From positions 1-49,011 of the forward strand of contig CALUQE010000016.1 of assembly GCA_944322845.1 (NCBI GenBank): a stretch of 49,011 nucleotides of DNA, read 5' to 3'. This stretch comes from Candidatus Gastranaerophilales bacterium. GTDB lineage: Bacteria; Cyanobacteriota; Vampirovibrionia; Gastranaerophilales; Gastranaerophilaceae. The notes beneath the pieces are model-generated. The model had not been told where the DNA came from, did no database searches, and saw only the letters and a program-made list of their open reading frames with translations. Position 1 is the stretch's first letter. The number at the start of each line of letters is the position of its first letter. Positions 26,276 to 34,010 of this stretch are shown here, piece by piece. A program made the translations under genes and the position numbers.

Positions 26276-26989
26276 TTATGCGTGCTTTCTTGCGTCTTTG
26301 TTTGCAGTAGAATCTGCGATTTTACCCATAATTAATCCGCCAATAGCCATCATTACCATATTTACCAGCGCTGCAGCTTTTAGCTTACCGGTACTCATAA
26401 CACTCTCTATAAGACCGCAGCCTGCTCCCAGTAAAGCTCCGTATTTTACCCCCTGATTGGATTCATAATAAGCTCTTCCTTTATTAGAAAGCTGAATTTT
26501 ATCATTTTGCATTACAGCATTTTTTACACCGACCTGCTTTACTGTATCTGCAGCTTCTTTGGCTTTTTTATTCCTCAAATGATCGACTAAAATTCCGCAT
26601 CCTGCAGTTGCTCCGGCAGCTATTATTGCAAAAGGAATTGCATATTTTTTTAATCGCTTCATATTATCAACGCCGGCTTTGAACGCTTCATCTGTATTTT
26701 TATAACCAAAGTTCTTAAACATTTCATCGAATTGTTTGTCCATGCCGGTTTCTTTCATAAATTGTTTACTTTCAGCCAAATCTTTGTTCATTTGGGCTTC
26801 ATCTATCTTTTTCCATGAATATTTGAGCCATGTATAGGCTGCAGGTACTGCCATTATGCCGCCTGCAACAGCTCCTGAATTCGTTTTGTAATAAGGATTT
26901 CCCTGCTCTGTCTTATCCCATTTGCCTCTAAATGACGGTTGTTTTGTTACTATTTCTGCCGGTTGATTGTTATTAATTGATATAGACAT
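26276..26989 (-). CDS. Unknown 237-residue membrane protein with N-terminal F-x-G motif
   Basis: Not recognised. The N-terminus MSISINNNQPAEIVTKQPSFRGKW carries P-S-F-R-G, similar in place and form to N-F-C-G of the neighbouring gene. Four Gly/Ala-rich segments could be membrane-embedded: GAVAGGIMAVPAAYTWL (about 40-56), AIPFAIIAAGATAGCGILV (about 117-136), YGALLGAGCGLIESV (about 180-195) and ALVNMVMMAIGGLIMG (about 205-222). Between the first two is a charged helical stretch. It appears monocistronic. Possible membrane or vesicle-associated protein; no function inferred. Confidence 0.85.
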   Translation of the reverse strand: MSISINNNQPAEIVTKQPSFRGKWDKTEQGNPYYKTNSGAVAGGIMAVPAAYTWLKYSWKKIDEAQMNKDLAESKQFMKETGMDKQFDEMFKNFGYKNTDEAFKAGVDNMKRLKKYAIPFAIIAAGATAGCGILVDHLRNKKAKEAADTVKQVGVKNAVMQNDKIQLSNKGRAYYESNQGVKYGALLGAGCGLIESVMSTGKLKAAALVNMVMMAIGGLIMGKIADSTANKDARKHA

Positions 26990-27077
26990 ACACTAAATCC
27001 TTTCACTTCACACTATTATAATAAAGTTCAGTACAGCAAATTTTTTGCCCTTTTGTAACGTTTTTGTTACATAAAAA

Positions 27078-27725
27078 TCAAGATTTTTTAGTTGCTAATT
27101 CTTCTCTGAGCGCCTGAACTTCATATTTTAGTCGGTTCAATTCGCATTTTACAGGATCCGGAATCCTGTTATGCATTAAGATTCCGTCCTGATTAAAGAA
27201 TTTTTGCTGAACAACACGTCCGGGAATGCCGACAACTGTGCAGTGTTCCGGAACATCATCAACGACTACTGAGCCGGCACCGATTCTTGTATTATCTCCG
27301 ATTGTAATATTTCCGAGAATTTTTGCGCCTGCGCCAATAATAACATTATTCCCGATAGTCGGGTGGCGTTTGCCGTGCTCATTTCCCGTTCCTCCGAGTG
27401 TTACCTGCTGGTAAATCAGGACATCATCCCCGATAATGGTTGTTTCTCCTATTACAACACCTTCTCCGTGGTCGATAAAAAACCTGTTTCCGATTCTGGC
27501 TTTCGGGTGTATTTCAATCCCCGTAAAAATCCTTGTCCAGTATGAAATCAACCTTGGAATAAACGGCACGCCCCAGTATGCAAGTTTGTGTGCAATTCTG
27601 TGGGAAATAAGTGCCTGAAGTCCGGGGTAACAAAAAAGAACTTCCGCAATATTATTTGCAGCCGGATCTTTTTCGTAAATTACTTTTATATCTTCTTTAA
27701 TTTTTTTTATTGCGCGTATTAACAT
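27078..27725 (-). CDS. cysE: Serine O-acetyltransferase CysE
   Basis: 215 residues; transfers acetyl from acetyl-CoA to L-serine, the first step of cysteine synthesis. An N-terminal helical segment with LFCYPGLQALISHRIAH is followed by left-handed beta-helix hexapeptides (GVVIGETTIIGDDVLIYQ, TIGNNVIIGAGAKILGNITIG) and the conserved RHPTIG and VVGIPGRVV. The short form without the long N-terminal domain of enteric CysE is common in other phyla. It follows cysK on the same strand after a gap that contains a palindromic repeat. Confidence 0.95.
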   Translation of the reverse strand: MLIRAIKKIKEDIKVIYEKDPAANNIAEVLFCYPGLQALISHRIAHKLAYWGVPFIPRLISYWTRIFTGIEIHPKARIGNRFFIDHGEGVVIGETTIIGDDVLIYQQVTLGGTGNEHGKRHPTIGNNVIIGAGAKILGNITIGDNTRIGAGSVVVDDVPEHCTVVGIPGRVVQQKFFNQDGILMHNRIPDPVKCELNRLKYEVQALREELATKKS

Positions 27726-27760
27726 TCGAACCTTCTTTGTTTTATTCTCTTTTTATACAA

Positions 27761-27802
27761 GGGATTGCTTCGGGCTGCCTTTGGTATTTCCTCGCAATGA
27801 CG
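27761..27802. repeat. REP-like palindrome of the GTCATTGCGAGG...CGAAGCAATCCC type
   Basis: The segment starts GGGATTGCTTCGG and ends CCTCGCAATGAC, so the two ends pair (ATTGC/GCAAT). This end-motif pair is known from short palindromic repeats scattered in many unrelated bacterial genomes. It lies in the gap between cysK and cysE and could form a hairpin in their shared transcript. Confidence 0.7.
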
Positions 27803-27843
27803 CCAGACTTGCAGTTATACTTACCAAACCGATACAATTACCC

Positions 27844-28719
27844 CTACCAGACAGACAAATATCTTTCACCGCTATCCGGAATTATTGCTACAATAAGTTT
27901 GTCCGGATATTTTTTCTCAAGTTTAAGAGCCGCGACTACATTTGCTCCGCCTGAAATTCCGCAGAATATGCCGTGTTTTTGCGCCAGTTCTCTTGCTTGA
28001 GCTATTGCATCATCTCCTTTTACTGTAAAAATGCCGTCTAAATAATTATCGCCTTTGCTTTTTGCAATTTCCGGTATAAAATTGGCTCCGATTCCCTGAA
28101 TTTTGTGAGCGCCTGCACGACCTTCTGTAAACAAAGGACTTTCAGCCGGCTCAATACCGTAAACTAGGGCATTTTTTAAGTATTCTTTAAGTCCGTAAGC
28201 GGTTCCGCCTGTTCCGATTCCCGCTGTAATCACAACCTCTTTGCCCTCTACTGCTTCTTCTATTTCTTTTGCCGTTTGCTTATGAGCTTTCGGGTTATCC
28301 GGATTTGCAAATTGCATCGGAATAAAGCTGTTCTGGTAAAGCTTCTTCAATTCTTCGGCTTTATCAACCGAGCCCTGCATTCCGGTTTGGGCAGGTGTAA
28401 GAATCAGCTCTGCTCCGTAAGCTGCGATGTTTTTTTGCCTCTCAACGGACATATTTTCCGGCATGCAGATAATAAGTTTTAAGCCTAAAACAGCACAGCA
28501 CATTGCAAGCCCGATTCCGGTGTTTCCGCTTGTCGGCTCTATAATAACCGTATCTTGATTTATTTCACCCCGCTCAAGAGCTTCTTTTATCATAGAATAT
28601 GAAGCTCTGTCTTTAATGGAGCTTGAAGGATTAAAGTACTCAAGTTTCAGGCAAATATTGTCTTTGTATCTTACAAGAGGAGTATTGCCGATAAGTTCCA
28701 AGACATTGTTGTAAATCAT
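27844..28719 (-). CDS. cysK: Cysteine synthase (O-acetylserine sulfhydrylase)
   Basis: 291 residues from ATG 28719, preferred because GAAAGG lies upstream and MIYNNVLELIGNTPLVRY is the family start; a longer frame to 28794 adds residues coded by a repeat. It is a PLP enzyme that makes cysteine from O-acetylserine and sulphide. Motifs: NPSSSIKDRAS with the PLP lysine, EPTSGNTGIGLAM, GIGTGGTAYGL (phosphate cradle) and the C-terminal IIPDSGERYLS. Somewhat shorter than the enteric enzyme. It lies before cysE, which provides its substrate. Confidence 0.95.
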   Translation of the reverse strand: MIYNNVLELIGNTPLVRYKDNICLKLEYFNPSSSIKDRASYSMIKEALERGEINQDTVIIEPTSGNTGIGLAMCCAVLGLKLIICMPENMSVERQKNIAAYGAELILTPAQTGMQGSVDKAEELKKLYQNSFIPMQFANPDNPKAHKQTAKEIEEAVEGKEVVITAGIGTGGTAYGLKEYLKNALVYGIEPAESPLFTEGRAGAHKIQGIGANFIPEIAKSKGDNYLDGIFTVKGDDAIAQARELAQKHGIFCGISGGANVVAALKLEKKYPDKLIVAIIPDSGERYLSVW

Positions 28720-28760
28720 ACAGAAACCTTTCTTTATAGTTGACAAGCAGATAAAAATAT

Positions 28761-28843
28761 CCTCACCCGAATTTCTAAATTCGCAAATGCTCATTAAGAA
28801 ATTCTACCCTCTCCGCCTTTCGCTTACGCTTTCCGGAGAGGGG
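28761..28843. repeat. 83-bp palindromic element between cysK and tyrS
   Basis: Second copy of the element found inside hemW. It opens CCTCACCCGAATTT, has a small A/T stem (GAATTT/AAATTC), and ends with the 37-base palindrome CCCTCTCCG...CGGAGAGGGG (28807-28843), which differs from the hemW copy at two positions. Orientation relative to the genes differs from that in hemW. Confidence 0.88.
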
Positions 28844-28848
28844 TAATA

Positions 28849-30081
28849 TTATACTAATTTCGCAAACTTTCTTTTGCCTGCCTGTAATACCACATCCATA
28901 TTCGGTTTAACCGTATAAGCCATATCCGAAAGCTTTTCTCCGTCAAGTTTAACTCCTCCGCCCTGTATCAGACGCTTGGCTTCGCCCTTGCTTTGTACAA
29001 AACCGAGTTTAACCAGTAAATCTAATATATTTATTTCAGAATCAATCTTAACACTTTCAATGTCTTCCGGAATCCCCTTGTTGGATACAACATTAATAAA
29101 CTCTTCCTGAGCTTTGTCAGCTCCGTCTTTTCCGTGGTATTCTTCAGTAATCATATGAGCAAGTCTCATTTTGATGTCACGCGGGTTGATAGTACCGGAT
29201 TCAATTTCTTTATCCATTTTAACCAGCTCTTCCTGACTTACATCCGTTAAAAGTGAGTAGTAACGTGTAATCAAGGTGTCAGGAATACTCATAAGTTTCC
29301 CGAACATATCTTTAGCGCTGTCTGTAAGTGAAATACAATGTTCAGGGTATGTTTTTGACATCTTAACAACACCGTCAGTGCCCTCAAGAAGCGGAAGCAT
29401 CATAACAAGCTGCGGGTATTTTTTCCCGTAAGCGGTTTGAATGTCACGCCCTAAAAGAGTATTAAATCTCTGGTCAGTACCGCCGAGTTCTATATCGGAA
29501 TCTATTGCAACGGAGTCATAAGCTTGCATAAGCGGGTAGAAAAATTCGTGAATGGCGATTGGTTTGCCTTCAGCGTATCTTTTTGCGAAATCGTCTCTTG
29601 TCATCATTTGCGCAACGGTAACTTTTCCTGCTAATTGCAAAAGCTCGGTAAAAGACATTTTATGAAGCCAGTCGGCATTGTTTACAACTTCTGCCTTTGA
29701 AACATCAAGAACTTTTCCCATCTGAGCAAAATAAGTTTTGGCATTCTCTTCTACCTGTTCTTTGGTTAAAGCCGGACGTGTTTCTGATTTTCCGGAAGGG
29801 TCGCCGATCATTGCAGTAGCTCCGCCTACGAGCAGGACAATTTTATGTCCGAGTTTCTGAAACTCTTTTAACTTTCTCATAACAACGGTGTGTCCGAGGT
29901 GTAAATCAGGTCTTGTCGGGTCCATACCCAGCTTAATTCTCAAAGGCGTATTTGTATCGGCTGCGTGCTGTAATTTTGCCGCAAGCTCCTGTACACCGCC
30001 GTTTGCTCCGCCAGGTAAAACCTCTGCGTTTCTTGTAAGCTGAATTGCCTGATCTATAAATTCCTGTCTTATTTCACTCAT
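28849..30081 (-). CDS. tyrS: Tyrosyl-tRNA synthetase
   Basis: 410 residues. Class I synthetase with HIGH-like HLGHTVVMRKL and the KMSKS-like VVKMSKTYPE, tyrosine-pocket residues in GGTDQRFN, and a C-terminal S4 domain (about 345-408, LLVKLGFVQSKGEAKRLIQGGGVKLDGEKL). The HLGH/KMSK pattern puts it in the TyrZ-like subgroup rather than the E. coli HIGN/KFGKT type. The ribosome site AGGAG precedes the ATG. It appears to be a single-gene unit, bounded by repeats on both sides. Confidence 0.96.
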   Translation of the reverse strand: MSEIRQEFIDQAIQLTRNAEVLPGGANGGVQELAAKLQHAADTNTPLRIKLGMDPTRPDLHLGHTVVMRKLKEFQKLGHKIVLLVGGATAMIGDPSGKSETRPALTKEQVEENAKTYFAQMGKVLDVSKAEVVNNADWLHKMSFTELLQLAGKVTVAQMMTRDDFAKRYAEGKPIAIHEFFYPLMQAYDSVAIDSDIELGGTDQRFNTLLGRDIQTAYGKKYPQLVMMLPLLEGTDGVVKMSKTYPEHCISLTDSAKDMFGKLMSIPDTLITRYYSLLTDVSQEELVKMDKEIESGTINPRDIKMRLAHMITEEYHGKDGADKAQEEFINVVSNKGIPEDIESVKIDSEINILDLLVKLGFVQSKGEAKRLIQGGGVKLDGEKLSDMAYTVKPNMDVVLQAGKRKFAKLV

Positions 30082-30149
30082 TTTTATACTCCTCTTTAAT
30101 ATTCCAGTTGTCTTTAGGATAACAAAAAGATAAGCGCAGGTAAATATAG

Positions 30150-30600
30150 CTTCTTCATTTTTTCTTCTTTAAAAATAAAAGAAGAAAAAACGAAGCAAAA
30201 AGGAAGAAACTTTGTTGTTTACAATGCTCTTACGAGCATAAAACCAAATTGATGTTGCGGGTGAACCTGCACTCTGACCCTTGCTAAGAAACGCTCGGGA
30301 GGGCTTCCGCCGCTGTCAGAACGAACAAACCTTCGCGCCGCGAGCGTGTTATGCGTTAGCATAACGATAGCGAGCGAAAGAGTGCAGGCTCTGCCTGCAA
30401 CATCCATTCAATCCCACGCTCGTAAGAGCGTAGAAAACGATCGCGTTGTTTCTCTTTCTTTTCGTACTTTTCTTTCTCTTTATCCGCAACAAAAGAGAAA
30501 GAAAAGTACAAGTATTATCTCTTCATTTTTTCTTTGAACATAAAAGAAAGAATATCAGCGGGCACGCTCACGCTTTACCCACCCTACGATTCTTCACGCC
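30150..30600. repeat. Large composite palindromic repeat, copy B
   Basis: The tyrS to leader-peptide gap holds a composite element whose two halves are diverged inverted copies: left GCTCTTACGAGC then TTGATGTTGCGGGTGAACC; right, read on the opposite strand, GCTCTTACGAGC then TGGATGTTGCAGGC. Polypurine/polypyrimidine arms (AAGAAGAAAAAACGAAG and AAAGAGAAAGAAAAGTAC types) flank it. Short inner stems are TTATGC-GTTA-GCATAA and GCAGGC-TCT-GCCTGC. A CACCCTACGATTC tail follows near 30580. Matches copies A and C over long stretches. Open frames across it are not credible genes. Confidence 0.9.
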
Positions 30601-30652
30601 TCACAAACTTAATATAAGTTTGAAAAAGTCGACATTAACTACAAATGAGGGA

Positions 30653-30681
30653 TTGACAAAAACAAATAACTATTTTATTAT
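30653..30681 (+). promoter_or_regulatory. Strong sigma-70 promoter with palindromic operator-like site
   Basis: TTGACA (30653-30658), exactly 17 bases, then TATTAT (30676-30681): the best promoter in the window. Directly downstream, at the expected transcript start, is a perfect 14-base palindrome ATCGATATATCGAT (30690-30703), positioned like an operator. The transcript would carry a leader peptide and a leader of about 240 bases before the gene at 30931. Confidence 0.75.
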
Positions 30682-30716
30682 GTCTTTGTATCGATATATC
30701 GATTCAAAGGAAAATT

Positions 30717-30773
30717 ATGAACAAGCAAATTTTAAACAAACTCAATTTATCTTGGTGGCGCCGCTCAGTTTAA
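30717..30773 (+). CDS. Putative leader peptide with tandem Trp codons
   Basis: Eighteen codons, MNKQILNKLNLSWWRRSV then TAA, with AAGG six bases before the ATG and a consensus promoter 36 bases upstream. The S-W-W-R-R-S ending strongly resembles trp-operon leader peptides (E. coli ends G-W-W-R-T-S). It is followed at once by overlapping hairpins that could sense ribosome position. No trp biosynthesis gene follows in the window. Chance occurrence cannot be excluded, but adjacent Trp codons, a ribosome site and hairpins together are suggestive. Confidence 0.55.
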   Translation: MNKQILNKLNLSWWRRSV

Positions 30774-30820
30774 CTGCCGGCATGTAGTCACGTTTTGAGT
30801 TTTTACATCGGGCAGTTAAA
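30760..30820 (+). promoter_or_regulatory. Two mutually exclusive hairpins after the Trp leader
   Basis: Hairpin A pairs GCCGCTCAG with CTGCCGGC (30760-30781) across the leader stop codon, with one internal mismatch loop. Hairpin B pairs TTTAACTGCC (30769-30778) with GGCAGTTAAA (30811-30820) perfectly, extended by ATGTA/TACAT. They share 30769-30781, so only one can form. A ribosome stalled on the Trp codons (30753-30758) would cover the left arm of A and favour B. I see no clear U-tailed terminator among them. Confidence 0.5.
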
Positions 30821-30930
30821 GCCTCCGGGTTTTGTCTGCTCATTTTCCGGCTTGTCAAAGTTAAAATTTGTAAACAAAACCTTCAAGGTTAGGCAATTTT
30901 TAGTCTTTACAAGTTTTAGGAATGTGAATT

Positions 30931-32133
30931 ATGTCATCAAATAACAACAAAATTTTAATCAATACTTTGCCGAAATCATTGAAGCCGGCTGCGAAATTCG
31001 TAAGACATCAGGAGCAGGCGTCAGGACTTTCTACGTCAAGATTTATTCAAGATGCTACAACCTGTCTTATTCCAAAAGTTGTATTTTCAAGAAGCCTTGC
31101 CGATTTAACCGAAAATACGTTTCTGGAAACTTCAGAAGAGGCGTTAATCTACTTTGTGCCGACTATTCTCGGCGAGAGAGTTGCAAGAAAAGTCTTTTCT
31201 AAAGGTTTAAATAATGACTTAAAAAAAGAAGTCGCTGCAACAGGTGTGGAATTATTAGAGAGGGGCGGAAAAAATAATAAAAAAGTTATTCCGGTAAAAG
31301 CTGCCATTTCACTTGCAGCAATGGCAATACCTTTGACGGAATTTTCTTTAAATTACATAAAAAATTTGATGACATTGAAGCTCTTTAAGAAAAGTGATTT
31401 TAAAAATATTGCTTCGCTTGAAGAAACGCAGGAGGATAAAAAACATCAGGAGAAAGTTAAAAAGAGCGCGCAGAAACATATCGGATTTGCAGCGGGGCTT
31501 TATGCCGGCTGTCTCGGGCTTGCAGCACTTCTGGCAACAAAAGGCAAGGATTCTAAAATTCTGCAAAATATTTCTGAGTTTATTGTAGCTCCGGGAACTA
31601 AATTGTTTAAAAAATCACCGAAGGCTAAAAACTTCTTTAACAAATATACAAATATGGATTTTAACAGCCAGAACGGAAAGTTATGTTTAAGCAAAGGTCA
31701 GTTAACAACCTGTGTGCTTGTTGGCGGTGCAGGTTATTTTGGCGCTTCTGCAGACAGAGGTAAAGAGAATTTTAAAGAAACTGCAACAAGGTTTCCTCTT
31801 GTAGCTCTCTACGTTATTACCGGCAGCGAACTTGTCGAGAAAGGTTTCAGAAGGCTTTTGCACAAAATGGGTAAGTGCAGGGATTTAATCGGTAAAGATA
31901 TGAGTGTACCGAAATTTGATGATTTGGGCGCTCTTGCCGAAAAGCTTGCAAAAGAAAGAAATTCTACGGTAGAAAAGGAGTTTAAGTCTCTTGCAAAGCA
32001 AAAGGTTTTAATCTCAGGTCTGCCTTATATTTTCTCAATTGGTGTAATGGGATTCTTTGTTGCGGGAATGACAAATTATTTTACGAAAAAAAGATATGAG
32101 AATGCAAAACGTAAAGCGGAAGGTGTTTCATAA
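30931..32133 (+). CDS. Unknown 400-residue membrane-associated protein without Trp
   Basis: Not recognised. There is no signal peptide. Five hydrophobic segments can be seen at about 130-152, 185-207, 252-268, 285-300 and 352-378, separated by Lys-rich helices (DKKHQEKVKKSAQKH). The protein contains no tryptophan, notable because a Trp-codon leader precedes it. A ribosome site AGGAA lies upstream. A strong bidirectional terminator follows. The Gly/Ala-rich helices recall the unknown protein at 26276-26989, but I cannot show homology. Role unknown. Confidence 0.88.
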   Translation: MSSNNNKILINTLPKSLKPAAKFVRHQEQASGLSTSRFIQDATTCLIPKVVFSRSLADLTENTFLETSEEALIYFVPTILGERVARKVFSKGLNNDLKKEVAATGVELLERGGKNNKKVIPVKAAISLAAMAIPLTEFSLNYIKNLMTLKLFKKSDFKNIASLEETQEDKKHQEKVKKSAQKHIGFAAGLYAGCLGLAALLATKGKDSKILQNISEFIVAPGTKLFKKSPKAKNFFNKYTNMDFNSQNGKLCLSKGQLTTCVLVGGAGYFGASADRGKENFKETATRFPLVALYVITGSELVEKGFRRLLHKMGKCRDLIGKDMSVPKFDDLGALAEKLAKERNSTVEKEFKSLAKQKVLISGLPYIFSIGVMGFFVAGMTNYFTKKRYENAKRKAEGVS

Positions 32134-32134
32134 T

Positions 32135-32166
32135 AAATCGGGCGGTTTTTATAAACCGCCCGATTT
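32135..32166. terminator. Bidirectional intrinsic terminator
   Basis: AAATCGGGCGGTTT (32135-32148) pairs perfectly with AAACCGCCCGATTT (32153-32166) across a 4-base loop. T-tracts lie on both sides, so it can end both the gene at 30931 and rubrerythrin, which converge here. Confidence 0.92.
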
Positions 32167-32172
32167 TGCAAT

Positions 32173-32712
32173 TTAGTAATTTTTTGCTTTAACCATAAAA
32201 TAACTTTGCGGGTGTTTGCAAACCGGACAGGTATCAATTGCTTTGTCTCCTGTGTAAGAAAATCCGCAGTTAGCGCATTCCCAGACAACCGGTTCTGATT
32301 TTTTGAAAACTTCTTCTTTCTTGATATTTTCAAGAAGTTTTCTGTATCTTTCTTCATGGTCTTTTTCAATTTTAGCAACATTTTCAAATAAAAGTGCTAT
32401 CTCATTAAATCCTTCTTCTCTGGCTTCTTTTGCAAAAGTTGCGTACATATCTGTCCATTCGTAATTTTCGCCGGCGGCAGCATCTTCAAGATTTTCCATC
32501 GTTGAAGCGATTGAGCCTCCATGTAACAGTTTAAACCAAATTTTAGCGTGTTCTTTTTCATTATTTGCGGTTTCTTCAAAAAGTCTTGCAATTTGCACAA
32601 AACCGTCTTTTTTTGCTTGAGAAGCGTAATAAGTGTACTTATTTCTTGCTTCAGATTCGCCGGCGAATGCTGTTTTTAAATTTGCTTCTGTTTTTGACCC
32701 TCTTAATTCCAT
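32173..32712 (-). CDS. rbr: Rubrerythrin
   Basis: 179 residues. An N-terminal ferritin-like diiron domain with two E-x-x-H motifs (EKEHAKIWF and EKDHEERYR) is joined to a C-terminal rubredoxin domain, [10 protein letters not shown]...[11 protein letters not shown], with two CxxC iron ligands. It is a peroxide reductase in anaerobes and protects against oxidative stress. AAAGGAG precedes the ATG. Transcribed alone, from a promoter in the divergent gap with rarA. Confidence 0.96.
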   Translation of the reverse strand: MELRGSKTEANLKTAFAGESEARNKYTYYASQAKKDGFVQIARLFEETANNEKEHAKIWFKLLHGGSIASTMENLEDAAAGENYEWTDMYATFAKEAREEGFNEIALLFENVAKIEKDHEERYRKLLENIKKEEVFKKSEPVVWECANCGFSYTGDKAIDTCPVCKHPQSYFMVKAKNY

Positions 32713-32742
32713 ATAAACTCCTTTCTCTATTCTTAAAGTAGT

Positions 32743-32748
32743 ATTATA
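32743..32748 (-). promoter_or_regulatory. Extended -10 box of rubrerythrin
   Basis: On the minus strand TGT-TATAAT reads toward the rubrerythrin start 31 bases away, with AAAGGAG between. No good -35 is visible, consistent with an extended -10 promoter. No PerR or Fur-type operator is clear. Confidence 0.5.
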
Positions 32749-32776
32749 ACATAATAATTTGTGCTAACATAGTTTT

Positions 32777-34009
32777 ATGGATTTGTTTACGCAGTTAGAG
32801 GAAGTGAATCGTCAAACGCCGCTTGCAGAGATAATGAGACCTAAAACTCTGGATGAATTTCTCGGGCAGTCGAATGTTGTTGCGCCTAATTCTCCGCTTT
32901 TAAATCTTTTAAAAACCCAGAGACTTTTTTCACTTATATTATGGGGAACTCCGGGGTGCGGAAAGACTACACTTGCGCGGCTTATTGCAACAAAAGTGAA
33001 CGCACAGTTTATAGAACTTTCGGCGGTAACTTCCGGTATAAAAGAGATTAAAGAAACTGTAGAGCAGGCTCGACAGGCCTTGAGGGCAGGGCAAAAGACT
33101 ATTTTATTTATAGATGAAATTCACAGATATTCTAAAACCCAGCAGGATGCGCTGTTGCCGCATGTAGAGAACGGAACGGTTTTTCTTATCGGTTCAACAA
33201 CTGAAAATCCTTCTTTTCAGGTAGTGCCGGCATTGATTTCAAGAGTTCAGGTTATAAGGCTTAATCCGATTAATGATATCAGTATGGCAAAAATCGTTAA
33301 TCGCGGGTTTGAGTATCTGGAAAAGCATTATCAGCCTATTCAGTATGATGAAGAGGTTACAAAATTTATTGTAAATAACGCAAGAGGTGATGCAAGATGT
33401 GCGCTCAATCTTGTTGAGAATTCTTATTTTGCAAGTAATTTTTCGGGTGATACAAGGTTATTATCCGTTGAGATTCTCGAAAGTATTAGCCAGAGACGAA
33501 ATACAAGGTATTCAACGCAGGAGCATTATGATTGCGCATCAGCTTTTCAAAAAAGCTTAAGAGGTTCTGATCCTGATGCGGCAATTTATTATCTTGCTAA
33601 AATGATTGAGGCAGGAGAAGATCCGAGATTTATCGCAAGAAGACTTATTGTTTGTGCGGCTGAAGATGTCGGAGTCGCCGATCCTAACGCGATGAATATT
33701 GCCGTAAATGCATATAGAGCTGTTGAAATTATAGGGCTTCCGGAAGGCAGGATTCCTCTTGCAAATGCTGTTGTTTATGTTGCAAAAGCACCGAAATCAA
33801 ATAAAGCCTGTATTGCTATTGATAAAGCGCTTGCTGATATTGCAGCAGGAAATGATTTCCCGCCTCCGATGCATTTGAGAGATGCTCACTACAAGGATGC
33901 AAAAAAATACGGTTTTGGGGAAGGGTATATATACACACATGATGCGCCGGATATAGAACAGCAGTTCCTGCCGGATGAGCTTGTCGGGAAAAAATATCTG
34001 GAGGAGTAG
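32777..34009 (+). CDS. rarA: Replication-associated recombination protein RarA (MgsA)
   Basis: 410-residue AAA+ ATPase. Motifs: MRPKTLDEFLGQ, Walker A WGTPGCGKTTLA, Walker B TILFIDEIHRYSKTQQD, sensor 1 LIGSTTENPSF, and an arginine-rich region, then the MgsA tetramerisation domain (about 255-410, AEDVGVADPNA, NAVVYVAKAPKSN). RarA acts at stalled replication forks. No ribosome site is evident before the ATG; the start lies close to a possible promoter in the 64-base divergent gap. The end is 1 base before a glycosyltransferase start. Confidence 0.95.
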   Translation: MDLFTQLEEVNRQTPLAEIMRPKTLDEFLGQSNVVAPNSPLLNLLKTQRLFSLILWGTPGCGKTTLARLIATKVNAQFIELSAVTSGIKEIKETVEQARQALRAGQKTILFIDEIHRYSKTQQDALLPHVENGTVFLIGSTTENPSFQVVPALISRVQVIRLNPINDISMAKIVNRGFEYLEKHYQPIQYDEEVTKFIVNNARGDARCALNLVENSYFASNFSGDTRLLSVEILESISQRRNTRYSTQEHYDCASAFQKSLRGSDPDAAIYYLAKMIEAGEDPRFIARRLIVCAAEDVGVADPNAMNIAVNAYRAVEIIGLPEGRIPLANAVVYVAKAPKSNKACIAIDKALADIAAGNDFPPPMHLRDAHYKDAKKYGFGEGYIYTHDAPDIEQQFLPDELVGKKYLEE

Positions 34010-34010
34010 A

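Noticed and set aside
30446..30787. 113-residue open frame overlapping the Trp leader
   Set aside because: It starts in the palindromic repeat and crosses the promoter at 30653-30681; its composition is not protein-like.
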